From Candidatus Uhrbacteria bacterium GW2011_GWE2_46_68 (lineage in GTDB: Bacteria > Patescibacteriota > Patescibacteriia > UBA9934 > GWF2-40-263): a stretch of DNA of 37,617 nt. The position numbers were made by a program, and so were the translations under genes. Every line of letters begins with the position of its first letter. The stretch's first letter is position 1. This document shows positions 16,874 to 24,364 of the stretch, piece by piece. The notes below the pieces were generated by a model. The model was not told the origin of the DNA and did not search any database. It saw only the letters and a list, made by a program, of their open reading frames with translations. The DNA lies in the NCBI GenBank assembly GCA_001002765.1, contig LCMS01000004.1, positions 31,158 to 68,774 on the forward strand, written 5' to 3'.

Positions 16874-18568
16874 ATGAGGATGCTCAACTGCGACTCTGTC
16901 CGTGGGCTCCACTTCGACGAACGTCTCTCCATGTGCGGGGATTCCGGAAGCCCGGACTTCTCCGAGCTCGCGTGCGAAAACCTCGGCATCATGGAAGGTG
17001 ACGTGTTCGGGGAAAGCTCGATCCGTCGCCGCGCCCGCCGCGCGGGTCAGGTCGAGTTCATCCCGGTCGACGAGATCTCGGACGAGGACATCCTCGACCC
17101 GGACTTCTTCTCGTTTGACGACGAGGAAGAGGCGATCGAGGACATCAACGACGATTCCACCCCCTACGACTACGACGACGAGGAGGAAGAAGACTTGAGC
17201 TTCGCCGCCGCCATCACCGCCCCCAAGGTCGAGGTGTTCATCAACACCAACCCTGACACTGGTGCGGTCAGCGTGAACACCGAGGACGAGCCCATCGATA
17301 CCTTCGATGTTGACTCCCAGGGCGACTACGATTCCAGCTACGACGACCGGATGGAGTGCCTCGGCGACTACGACGACTGGACGGGTGGTGCCTACGACGA
17401 CAACTTCGATCTGGATGACGCCACGGACGAGTGCGGGGACATCGGTTCCAGCACCTTCCGCGAGGATCTGTTCCTCGATGAGGGTGACCCTGGCTACGAC
17501 TACGAGTACGATTCGTTCAGCCACCCGACCATGCCGGTCAACCCGAGCCGCAAGGATCGGATCCGTCAGCGTATGTGGAAGATGCGGGAGGAGGAGTCTT
17601 CCTTCGACCCCTTCGAGGAGATGCAAGACGAGATGGAGGAGGAAGACGTCAGGCGGTTCAAGAACCGCATGCACTCCGACCGCAGCGATGACCGCACAGA
17701 TGGTCGTGGTAGGAAGTACATCACCGGCAAGATGGTCTATCCCGAAGGGGAAAGGCCCGTTCGGCAAGCGCCTTTCAAGAGCGTCAAGCTCGCGCTCACC
17801 CTCGAGAGTGAGCGGGTCGTGCGTGCCGAGATGATCAAGGATTGGGCCGATGGCCGGAAAATCTTCATCAACCCGCATGGGTGGATGTACTGGTGCCGCC
17901 CAACCGTTGATCGGATCAACACCCTGTATGGTGAGACGATCGAGCGTATCCACTCATCCAGGCAGGGTGCGCGGCTCACGGGCGAGGAGTACAGGTTCTT
18001 CATGAGCCTTTCCCGTGGCGAGCGCAACCACTGCCTCCACCCCAAGTGCCAGTGGCGGGACATGTCGATCTGGCCGAACTTTGAGGGGGGAAAGGTAGTG
18101 AGCCGCTCGAATTCCTGGAAGCACCAGAGGCGGCAGACGCGGCAGTGGGAGAACCCCACCATGCGCCGCTGCGGCAACATGGAGGTCATCCAGACCACCC
18201 CCTCGGTGGAGATGGATACCTTCGATCGTGTCTTTTACGATCGTATTGCGGTTCTCGAGACCCGGATCGAAATCGAGGAGGCCAAGATGGATCCTGACAA
18301 CGACACGATCCGCACGATGAGGTCCGACCTTCGGAGCCTTATGTGGGAGATTGGCTGCTCTGGCGAGCGGTACGATGACATGAAGGAGATCTTCTGGCGC
18401 ATCCGCAACAATGGCCATATCCCCACGGACGTGCAGAGGCGGATGGTCGAGAAGTACGGTGACAGCGGACTTATTGATTTTCTCATGATCGCAGGTATCT
18501 CGCGTGACGATGCTTACGCGATGGAAGAGGATTTCAGAAACGAGTCCTCGCGTCGCATCGTGGCCTGA
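16874..18568 (+). CDS. GC-rich acidic orphan protein, unknown
   Basis: 564 residues with no recognised family. Residues 1-60 are mixed; about 60-215 are extremely rich in aspartate and glutamate with many tyrosines (for example PYDYDDEEEEDLSF) and should be disordered. From about 270 the protein becomes basic and globular, with FINPHGWMYWCRPT and NHCLHPKCQWRDM, then a helical end. It lacks a signal peptide and membrane segments. The coding DNA has strongly C/G-ending codons, unlike the neighbours on both sides. A canonical Shine-Dalgarno (AAGGAG) and strong promoter precede it. This suggests recent transfer, possibly from a phage or a high-GC host. The acid-then-basic layout could suit nucleic-acid mimicry or packaging, but that is speculation. 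Confidence 0.75.
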   Translation: MRMLNCDSVRGLHFDERLSMCGDSGSPDFSELACENLGIMEGDVFGESSIRRRARRAGQVEFIPVDEISDEDILDPDFFSFDDEEEAIEDINDDSTPYDYDDEEEEDLSFAAAITAPKVEVFINTNPDTGAVSVNTEDEPIDTFDVDSQGDYDSSYDDRMECLGDYDDWTGGAYDDNFDLDDATDECGDIGSSTFREDLFLDEGDPGYDYEYDSFSHPTMPVNPSRKDRIRQRMWKMREEESSFDPFEEMQDEMEEEDVRRFKNRMHSDRSDDRTDGRGRKYITGKMVYPEGERPVRQAPFKSVKLALTLESERVVRAEMIKDWADGRKIFINPHGWMYWCRPTVDRINTLYGETIERIHSSRQGARLTGEEYRFFMSLSRGERNHCLHPKCQWRDMSIWPNFEGGKVVSRSNSWKHQRRQTRQWENPTMRRCGNMEVIQTTPSVEMDTFDRVFYDRIAVLETRIEIEEAKMDPDNDTIRTMRSDLRSLMWEIGCSGERYDDMKEIFWRIRNNGHIPTDVQRRMVEKYGDSGLIDFLMIAGISRDDAYAMEEDFRNESSRRIVA

Positions 18569-18580
18569 TACGACCCCGCC

Positions 18581-18660
18581 GCCAGTCGGTACAACTGGCA
18601 ACGGACCCCGGGAAGGGTGTAGCGCTTAGGCGCTGCACCTCACTCCCGGGGTCGCTTTTG
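18581..18660 (+). terminator. Compound hairpin terminator of the GC-rich gene
   Basis: A short hairpin, GCCAGT/ACTGGC, is followed by a long one. The outer stem is GACCCCGGGA (18604-18613) with TCCCGGGGTC (18644-18653); the inner stem is GGTGTAGCGC with GCGCTGCACC around a TTAG loop. CGCTTTTGTTTT then follows. It is longer and more GC-rich than the other terminators in the window. Confidence 0.8.
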
Positions 18661-18680
18661 TTTTAAAGTGGACAGTTCCT

Positions 18681-18709
18681 TTGACGTATATGCCTTTTTT
18701 CGCTAGAAT
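18681..18709 (+). promoter_or_regulatory. Promoter of tRNA-Tyr
   Basis: TTGACG (18681-18686), 17-base spacer, TAGAAT (18704-18709), 23 bases ahead of the tRNA 5' end. Confidence 0.65.
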
Positions 18710-18732
18710 GCCGATGTGTTTTTTTGAAATAC

Positions 18733-18818
18733 GGGTAGGTACCGAAGCGGTCAAACGGGGCAGACTGTAAATCTGCTGGCTTACGCCTTCGGGGGTTCGA
18801 ATCCCTCCCTGCCCACCA
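18733..18818 (+). tRNA. tRNA-Tyr (GTA)
   Basis: Acceptor GGGTAGG pairs with CCTGCCC (one wobble). The anticodon loop centres on CTGTAAA (GTA). There is a long variable arm, a T-arm GGGTTCGAATCCC, discriminator A and an encoded CCA. It leads the tRNA-Tyr, tRNA-Thr, rpmG, tRNA-Trp cluster. Confidence 0.95.
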
Positions 18819-18979
18819 TCCTTCGCTCCTTCGGAGCTTCGGGTGGCAGACCACCCCCCTATTATTCAAGATACAAAAAAGGTTGGCCGTGCCACGCGAG
18901 AGGAGCAAAGGGCAAACACAGTTTGCAAGAAGATTTATGAGGAAGGGTTGCAAACTCTTTATTACAATGAAGATTTTCT

Positions 18980-19054
18980 GCCGGTGTAGCTCAGCGGTAG
19001 AGCAACGGTTTTGTAAACCGTAGGTCGCCGGTTCGAGACCGGCCACCGGCTCCA
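18980..19054 (+). tRNA. tRNA-Thr (TGT)
   Basis: Acceptor GCCGGTG pairs with CACCGGC. D-arm GCTCAGCGGTAGAGC, anticodon stem ACGGT/ACCGT with loop TTTGTAA (anticodon TGT), T-arm CCGGTTCGAGACCGG, discriminator T and an encoded CCA. About 160 bases separate it from tRNA-Tyr, and those hold only a small hairpin, GCTCC-TTC-GGAGC. Confidence 0.95.
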
Positions 19055-19065
19055 TCCAATAATCA

Positions 19066-19094
19066 TTGACGAATCCCGCTATCTTTGATAGCTT
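19066..19094 (+). promoter_or_regulatory. Possible rpmG promoter with operator-like palindrome
   Basis: TTGACG (19066-19071) and TAGCTT (19089-19094) are 17 bases apart. A perfect palindrome, GCTATC-TTT-GATAGC (19078-19092), covers the spacer and the start of the -10 box. It could be an operator or a weak hairpin after tRNA-Thr. Confidence 0.35.
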
Positions 19095-19114
19095 TTGGCC
19101 ACTATCAAAACATT

Positions 19115-19270
19115 ATGTCCCAGGATAATCTCATCAAAATGGAGTGTACGGAGTGTAAGCAGATCAACTACTTCAGCCGTAAAAACAAAAAGACGCTCAA
19201 GGAGCGTCTGGAACTCAGCAAGTTTTGCAAGCATTGCAAAAAGCACACTCCACACAAAGAAACCAAGTAA
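19115..19270 (+). CDS. rpmG: Ribosomal protein L33 (bL33), zinc-binding form
   Basis: 51 residues. It has the L33 core [19 protein letters not shown] with a zinc ribbon formed by C11-x2-C14 and C38-x2-C41 (FCKHCKK). It is part of the large ribosomal subunit near the E site. The length matches the family. It sits just upstream of tRNA-Trp, an order often seen ahead of secE-nusG in bacteria. Here secE-nusG do not follow; the integrative element does. A small terminator follows at 19277. Confidence 0.95.
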   Translation: MSQDNLIKMECTECKQINYFSRKNKKTLKERLELSKFCKHCKKHTPHKETK

Positions 19271-19276
19271 TCAAAC

Positions 19277-19300
19277 ACCCGCTTTTCAAGGCGGGTTTTG
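19277..19300 (+). terminator. rpmG terminator
   Basis: ACCCGC (19277-19282) pairs with GCGGGT (19291-19296), followed by TTTGGTTTT. Confidence 0.7.
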
Positions 19301-19349
19301 GTTTTCTCTTTTCAGAATCAGGGGATCGGTTATAATGATGCTGCTTTAT

Positions 19350-19423
19350 AGGGGCGTCGTTCAATGGTAGGACGGAGGTCTCCAAAACCTCTGACATAGG
19401 TTCGATTCCTATCGCCCCTGCCA
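19350..19423 (+). tRNA. tRNA-Trp (CCA), integration target
   Basis: Acceptor AGGGGCG pairs with CGCCCCT. The anticodon loop is CTCCAAA (anticodon CCA), the T-arm TAGGTTCGATTCCTA, with discriminator G and an encoded CCA. A TATAAT box lies at 19331-19336. The last 15 bases are overlapped antisense by the 3' end of the serine recombinase gene. A 10-bp stem terminator, CAAAACTGCC/GGCAGTTTTG (19430-19457), follows, and this too lies inside the recombinase reading frame. Confidence 0.95.
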
Positions 19424-20977
19424 GCGTGACAAAACTGCCGCAGACGTGGCAGTTTTGTGTTTAAACATGCCGTTTCCATCCAGTTCTACCAGAGTTAGAT
19501 CCTTATAAAGTTGTGGGGAGTTTTGAGAGAACAATTTCCACACGGGTTCCATGTCTAATGAGAGTTTTTTGTTGAATATAACAAAGTTAGATCCTAGTGC
19601 ATGAACAATCTGTTTTTTGACGTCTGGTGACCCTGAATCAAAACGAGCTTTGGCCTCTTGGGCAAAGAGAAACGTTTTTTCCATTTGATCGATCCAATGA
19701 TCAGAAGTTTGTTCCTGATCATCAAGTTTGGCTTTTAGTCTATCCCGTTCTTCCAGAAGTTCTTGTTTCTTTTTCTTGTATTCTTCCTCGCTTATTAGCT
19801 CACCGATAAGGGCGTTCGTGAGGTTATCAATGCTTCGTTGAGTATTGTTGTATGTTTTTTGTAAAGATTCCCTAGTAGTGGAAAGCGTATCAATCTGGTT
19901 TTCATGAATATAGCGCAACCATCTTATGGCCCATTGAGCAAATTGTTCAGGGATAGTCATTTGAGACAACAAATCAACAATTTGTGCTTCCAAGTCCTTT
20001 TCATTTATTTGTGCTTGTTTGCAATCAATATTCTCTTTTTTCTTTGTGCAACGATAGTAAACATAATGTTTTCCCGACATCTTTAAAATACCGTAGGCGG
20101 TAAAGAGACACCCACACTCCTGACACCGGATAAGCCCCGTGTAAGCGAAATTTCGCGTTTGTGGGCGTGGCACAGGCTCACCAAGGCGTTTCTGCACCTT
20201 CCAAAACTCTTGCTCTGAAATCATGGCTTTATAAGCGCCTTGATATTCAGAAACCTGTCCATCGTGTTTACGTCGTATGCACCCATAATAAAATGGGTTT
20301 CGAAGCATGTGATACATACCACTTCGAGAGAGGGGACGACCACCTACTCGTTTCCGTGTAATCGTTTTAAACCCAAATTCTTTATTTAAGATATCTCGCG
20401 CTTCTTCTGTTGATTTTCCTTCTAAAATCAAGTCCCAGACTTTTCGAATAATAGGAAAGCGATCCGGATCAGGAATAATGGAATGATCATCCAGTTTGTT
20501 GAGATATCCAATAGGGGCCACCCCACACCATCCTCCTTGTTTCATTTTTTGTAAGTTTCCTCGTTTTACATTCTTTGAAAGATCGTCTGTGTATTTTTGT
20601 GCCATTCCAAATTCAAGATAAAGCATGATCTGATTCTCATTATCTGCACTGTACAACTGGGCAGGAGTTTGAATAACAAGGTTTTGTTCTTTCAAAGCCC
20701 AAATCACTTGGCCTCCATCAATCGGATTACGAGCTAAACGATCCAGTTTCCAACAAAGAACACCGTCAATTTTTTTATCTAAAACCTCCTGCATCATTTC
20801 AGCAAACTTTGGACGTCCAAGCTTACTGGCAGATTGAGCTTCTCTGTATGTTTTAACAACACGCAACCCTAGTCTTTGAGCAATATCTGTCATTTCATCC
20901 ACCTGTGCTTCAATCGAGAGTACTTGTCTATCTTCAGACTCCGAAGATTTTCGAGCGTAGATAACAAAATTTTTCAT
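19409..20977 (-). CDS. Large serine recombinase (integrase)
   Basis: 522 residues from the ATG at 20977; an upstream TTG at 20986 would add three residues. The N-terminal resolvase domain has the catalytic serine in IYARKSSESEDRQ (S11), then GRPKFAEMM and CWKLDRLARNPIDGG. The recombinase domain follows, then a zinc ribbon (CQECGCLF ... YRCTKKKENIDC) and a long coiled coil (about 370-450), the full layout of a large serine integrase. It cuts and exchanges attachment sites without needing long homology. Its last five codons and stop are antisense to the tRNA-Trp 3' end, and the preceding codons span the tRNA terminator, so it marks the left end of the element. Integration at a tRNA is less usual for serine than for tyrosine integrases. 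Confidence 0.93.
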   Translation of the reverse strand: MKNFVIYARKSSESEDRQVLSIEAQVDEMTDIAQRLGLRVVKTYREAQSASKLGRPKFAEMMQEVLDKKIDGVLCWKLDRLARNPIDGGQVIWALKEQNLVIQTPAQLYSADNENQIMLYLEFGMAQKYTDDLSKNVKRGNLQKMKQGGWCGVAPIGYLNKLDDHSIIPDPDRFPIIRKVWDLILEGKSTEEARDILNKEFGFKTITRKRVGGRPLSRSGMYHMLRNPFYYGCIRRKHDGQVSEYQGAYKAMISEQEFWKVQKRLGEPVPRPQTRNFAYTGLIRCQECGCLFTAYGILKMSGKHYVYYRCTKKKENIDCKQAQINEKDLEAQIVDLLSQMTIPEQFAQWAIRWLRYIHENQIDTLSTTRESLQKTYNNTQRSIDNLTNALIGELISEEEYKKKKQELLEERDRLKAKLDDQEQTSDHWIDQMEKTFLFAQEAKARFDSGSPDVKKQIVHALGSNFVIFNKKLSLDMEPVWKLFSQNSPQLYKDLTLVELDGNGMFKHKTATSAAVLSRWQGR

Positions 20978-20984
20978 ATAAACC

Positions 20985-21101
20985 AAATGGACGGCCCTGG
21001 CTACCCAACCGCGCTTATACCAAAGTATTCCGCTTGCTGGCAGGACCGCCCATTTAGAGCAGTAAACGAAAAAATAAAACTTTGGTTATCGGTTGGGTAG
21101 C
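20985..21101. promoter_or_regulatory. Interleaved inverted repeats ahead of the recombinase (structure R1)
   Basis: Two arm pairs alternate. A (20985-20997, AAATGGACGGCCC) pairs with A' (21043-21055, GGACCGCCCATTT; two mismatches). B (21000-21025, GCTACCCAACCG...TACCAAAG) pairs with B' (21080-21101, CTTTGGTTATCGGTTGGGTA plus GC). The order A-B-A'-B' is that of a pseudoknot. It fills most of the 138-base gap between the recombinase and the zinc-ribbon gene. It could be a leader RNA, an operator array or an attachment or origin site. Confidence 0.7.
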
Positions 21102-21115
21102 ACAATTATTCTACA

Positions 21116-21721
21116 TTACTCAGTAGCGTCAAGGCAACGAATTAATTTCTCAAGCTGCTGTAAAACTATTGGTTCGGATTCTTCGTATTGACTCAGTTTT
21201 TCTAACCATCTCCGATATCGTTTAGTTGGTTTTCCTTTCCAAAATTTTACCCGCATTTTGGAACATTCTTCCTTAAACTTCTCTTCTTTTTTCCATGCTT
21301 TTCCAAGAGCAGCAAACATTTTGGACGTGTATTCTTGTTGCGAATAGTAGGTAAGATCATAGCAGTGTCTACATTTGAATTTAACCCCTCCTGCGTAAAG
21401 GATTTCAACATGTCTTTCACACTCACACTTAAGCCAATATCTTTGACCACCAAAGTGACAAGGAGTGCTAATTATCAGGATATCTGAACTAACATAAGTA
21501 CGTTCAATCCAAGGATCTCGATAATAATAGGATATATTAAGAGTATGATTTAAGGCATCTACATAAATATCCGCTCTTCCCGTTTCTTCCCCACACGAGG
21601 ACCAGACAATCATTCCAGATTTCGATGTATTTTTGATCAAGTAACCTTCATTTTTGAGGAATTTAATATCAATTCTTTTAAGTGATTCACAAGTGTACTT
21701 TGACATATATCTCGAAATCAT
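21116..21721 (-). CDS. Zinc-ribbon protein of mobile elements, unknown function
   Basis: 201 residues. The middle has CHFGGQRYWLKCECERHVEILY followed by FKCRHCYDLTYYSQQEY, a two-knuckle zinc-binding pattern shared by a family of small proteins that I associate with mobile elements of proteobacteria and other bacteria. The C-terminal third is basic and helical, and could bind nucleic acid. Its ATG at 21721 overlaps the last base of the upstream stop codon (TAATG), so it is translationally coupled to the primase-helicase. An internal start at MSKYTCESL is an alternative. The role may be in excision or regulation, but no direct evidence is seen. Confidence 0.65.
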   Translation of the reverse strand: MISRYMSKYTCESLKRIDIKFLKNEGYLIKNTSKSGMIVWSSCGEETGRADIYVDALNHTLNISYYYRDPWIERTYVSSDILIISTPCHFGGQRYWLKCECERHVEILYAGGVKFKCRHCYDLTYYSQQEYTSKMFAALGKAWKKEEKFKEECSKMRVKFWKGKPTKRYRRWLEKLSQYEESEPIVLQQLEKLIRCLDATE

Positions 21722-23967
21722 TAGGACTTCATACCATCGATAGGGGGTACTTTAATATTTGATGCCTCAAAAGGGGGGATTCCATTAGAATATTTCCATC
21801 CTGGTCTTAAAGAACGCAGTTGCTCACACTCATCAGAACAGAACCAGTCGAATTCTTTTTTAATAGTTACAATCTTTTCTGGTTGTCCTGGTTCACTCGT
21901 ATTTACTTTTTCTATATCTACGATTTTCAGTACGCGGAGTGTTTCAATTTCTTTCAATGCTGTAGGATTGCTACAACTTATAGCTGTTTCAACCAGAGAA
22001 GTTGTGATCGTACCCCCATACTCCAAAAGTACATTTAAGAGTTTAATTCGATTGTATTGAGCTGAGTTAAATGTAACTTCAATTACAGGCCAAAGATCTT
22101 CATTACAGATTTGAGTGCGTTCACAAACGAGAGCGTGACCTCTGGCAAGATTATAAAGGAGTTGATTGATACGTATAGGTTTTTCTATAACGACATTTGT
22201 ATGATGATGTTCATCAACATTCCCTCCATCACTCCAAACATTCACGGTTCCACGCAAATGGGCGAGAAGATTTGCACATCTTGAAATCACTCGGCGGCAT
22301 TCTTCAGGATCATCTTCTTTGTTCCATTCGATTCCATCCTTGTAGTTCTGCCACAGATTTAGTACTAATTCACGCGTAATTTCCCTACAGGAACCTTCTT
22401 TCTTTTTGAAGTCTTTTTGAATAAGAAGATTAGCGAGTTCGTCTTCTGATTTATCACTCGAGTTCAGATTTAAGAAGAATAAACGTGATCCAAGGTTCCC
22501 CATGAATTTCCACACACGGGGAAGTATTGGAGTTGAGGCAGCAAGGAACATAAACGTGTAGTCTCCGAAATAACCACGAGACCCGTGCACCCCACTATCT
22601 GATTCATATCCCTCACCATCAAAGACACGTGTAAGTATTCCCAAGCTTTTTAAGAGGTTTTCTTGACGCTCAGCAAAGATAGGGGCTAAATCGCGGACTA
22701 TCAGCGTCTTGTGGCGTATACGAGGTAATAGATCTATTTTAGCGAGATCCTCCTTCTTTTTATTTGACGCATGAGATACAAATGAAGCAGGGGAGAAATG
22801 GTCGGTCATGTAAGCAAGTTCACGTAAACTAGAAAAAAAATTGAGTGTGATTGTTTTTCCAGAACTAGGAACATCAACGTAGACAAGTCCAAATGGATTG
22901 CGCACGTCCTTGATAAGTAATTGAGTAAAAACAGAAATACCTGCTTCAGCTGCAGCAAAACATTCGGGAAATAGATCCCCTACGATATTTCGCCATTCCT
23001 GGATTGATACTTTTTGTGTTGGTTTTGGGAGTTCTCTGTAGCGATTCCCGCTTTCTTCAATATCAGAAAAAATTTGTCCTGTTTTTAGCAGTTCCATGAA
23101 ATCGGCTAAGTTTTTTCCAAGCTTCAGAAAATAATCCGTAATATCACCGTGTTCACCAACTTCCTCTGGTAAAGAAACAATTTTTGCATGAGGAATAAGA
23201 GCCCCGACTTTTCTTGCACCTTCTCTGCCAGCATCATCAAGATCATAAGTGATATAAACTTCCTGAATTTTTTGGAAGAGCGAACCCCAATCATCATTAA
23301 AGGCTCCAGCTCCTCCAGTACTTGAAATGCTAGGAATATTGAGATTGCGTAGAAGTAAGGCGTCAAATTCCCCTTCAGTAATTACGATAAAAGTTGTGTC
23401 CTTTAGATTTTCAATCCCAAATAATGACATTTTAGCTCCTTTGGAGTTCGTATATTTTGGAATGTTTTGATCTGTAATAAAAGGGGATCTACGTTTTTTC
23501 ATGAACAAAGGATTTCTTTTTTCATCGTAAATTGGAATCATAATTTCTTTACCATTCCAACCTATATTTGCTTCCTTAATTACATTTTCAGAGAGACCCC
23601 TTTCTTTCAAAAGCCAGTTTTTAATTTCAGGAGGTATATTTAAGCTCCACTCTTCAATCATTTCAGCAAGTTGTTTTGATCCCGGTTTTCGTTCAATAGG
23701 TTGTTTCTGCTTTCGTTCAATAAATCCAAGTTCGGCAGGATCGTCTCCAAGATGTCTGGATAGAGTGACAAGATTCCCTTCCGCACCACAGCGTTTACAT
23801 TGGTAGAGTCCTGATTCTTCGTTAATGTAGAGATGACACTCAGTGAGTTTATTTCTTTTTTCATCGCCTCCACAGAAGAGACAAGAGGTTATAAGTTCGC
23901 CATTTCGACTTGCAAACTCAATGTTTTTTGAGTTAAGATACTGCTGAACAGTAAGTATGCTCCCCAT
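21721..23967 (-). CDS. Primase-helicase-like replication protein
   Basis: 748 residues. A CHC2-like zinc finger comes first (C29-x2-C32, C57-x2-C60), then a TOPRIM domain with ITEGEFDALLL (E198/E200) and YDLDDAGREG (D242, D244, D245). An ATPase domain begins with VDVPSSGKTIT near residue 365, where the P-loop lacks the usual first glycine or alanine. Probable Walker B and sensor segments follow (KTLIVRDLAP, FMFLAASTP), and a winged-helix end. This is the layout of self-replicating mobile elements that carry their own primer synthesis and unwinding. It heads an operon with the zinc-ribbon protein, with a 95-residue gene just upstream. It would allow replication of the excised form. Confidence 0.85.
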   Translation of the reverse strand: MGSILTVQQYLNSKNIEFASRNGELITSCLFCGGDEKRNKLTECHLYINEESGLYQCKRCGAEGNLVTLSRHLGDDPAELGFIERKQKQPIERKPGSKQLAEMIEEWSLNIPPEIKNWLLKERGLSENVIKEANIGWNGKEIMIPIYDEKRNPLFMKKRRSPFITDQNIPKYTNSKGAKMSLFGIENLKDTTFIVITEGEFDALLLRNLNIPSISSTGGAGAFNDDWGSLFQKIQEVYITYDLDDAGREGARKVGALIPHAKIVSLPEEVGEHGDITDYFLKLGKNLADFMELLKTGQIFSDIEESGNRYRELPKPTQKVSIQEWRNIVGDLFPECFAAAEAGISVFTQLLIKDVRNPFGLVYVDVPSSGKTITLNFFSSLRELAYMTDHFSPASFVSHASNKKKEDLAKIDLLPRIRHKTLIVRDLAPIFAERQENLLKSLGILTRVFDGEGYESDSGVHGSRGYFGDYTFMFLAASTPILPRVWKFMGNLGSRLFFLNLNSSDKSEDELANLLIQKDFKKKEGSCREITRELVLNLWQNYKDGIEWNKEDDPEECRRVISRCANLLAHLRGTVNVWSDGGNVDEHHHTNVVIEKPIRINQLLYNLARGHALVCERTQICNEDLWPVIEVTFNSAQYNRIKLLNVLLEYGGTITTSLVETAISCSNPTALKEIETLRVLKIVDIEKVNTSEPGQPEKIVTIKKEFDWFCSDECEQLRSLRPGWKYSNGIPPFEASNIKVPPIDGMKS

Positions 23968-23969
23968 AT

Positions 23970-24257
23970 TTATTGATTCATGTTATGAAGAGCTTCGTTC
24001 TCGAGACGAGGCTCTTTATTTTTTAAAAGTGAATTAGGAGTTGGGACGGGGGTCCGTGATTGTGTATCGGCATAAAAGTTTGATTGATTGTTAAAGATAG
24101 CTTCCAATCCAGTAAGGAACTTTTGAGCCTGCACAGAAGCTTCTTGAGAATTCAAAACAACACCTGTGACTTGTTCCCAGATGTTTTTGAACTCTTCAAT
24201 TGCTTGTGTCGGCAGTTTCATGTATAGCCAGAATAACCGACGAAAAATTTCGGACAT
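23970..24257 (-). CDS. Small helical protein upstream of the primase-helicase
   Basis: 95 residues, ATG at 24257, with an alternative start at the internal methionine before KLPTQAIEEF. The segment AIEEFKNIWEQVTGVVLN then SQEASVQAQKFLTGLEAIF resembles short helical proteins found beside replication genes of CPR plasmids and phages, where an E.....G..L...EA....FL pattern recurs. The C-terminal 35 residues are low-complexity and polar. It ends 2 bases before the primase start, so it is likely in the same operon. Function is unknown; a replication accessory or regulator would fit the place. Confidence 0.55.
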   Translation of the reverse strand: MSEIFRRLFWLYMKLPTQAIEEFKNIWEQVTGVVLNSQEASVQAQKFLTGLEAIFNNQSNFYADTQSRTPVPTPNSLLKNKEPRLENEALHNMNQ

Positions 24258-24267
24258 TTAGACAAAT

Positions 24268-24361
24268 CCATCTTGTCCATCTTGTCCATACAATGATCAA
24301 AAAAAGCTGTCTAAATCAAAAATCCCCACTCATATTCATAGGTGGGGTTGTCCGTTTGTCC
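24268..24361. repeat. TTGTCC direct repeats on both sides of a terminator
   Basis: CCATCTTGT occurs twice in tandem (24268-24276, 24277-24285), giving TTGTCC at 24273 and 24282. TTGTCC recurs at 24348 and 24356 on the far side of the terminator. On the minus strand these read GGACAA. The spacing is 8-9 bases within each pair. They lie immediately upstream of the small gene that starts the replication operon, so they could be operator sites or short iterons. Confidence 0.45.
24311..24347 (-). terminator. Terminator of the winged-helix protein gene
   Basis: On the minus strand CCCCAC (24347-24342) pairs with GTGGGG (24329-24324), followed by ATTTTTGATTT. It separates the 491-residue gene from the replication operon. 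Confidence 0.75.
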
Positions 24362-24364
24362 GTT

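Noticed and set aside
16632-16877. 81-residue frame upstream of the GC-rich gene
   Set aside because: It starts inside the promoter and reads through a dispersed-repeat-like dyad. It overlaps the start of the real gene and shows no domain.
16667-17953. 428-residue open frame antisense to the GC-rich acidic gene
   Set aside because: Its valine- and leucine-rich sequence is simply the reverse complement of Asp/Glu codons ending in C/G. The sense frame has promoter, Shine-Dalgarno and terminator.
18663-19055. 130-residue minus-strand frame
   Set aside because: It is antisense to tRNA-Tyr and tRNA-Thr and contains typical spurious tRNA-derived peptides (AGRDSNPRRRKPADLQSAPF).
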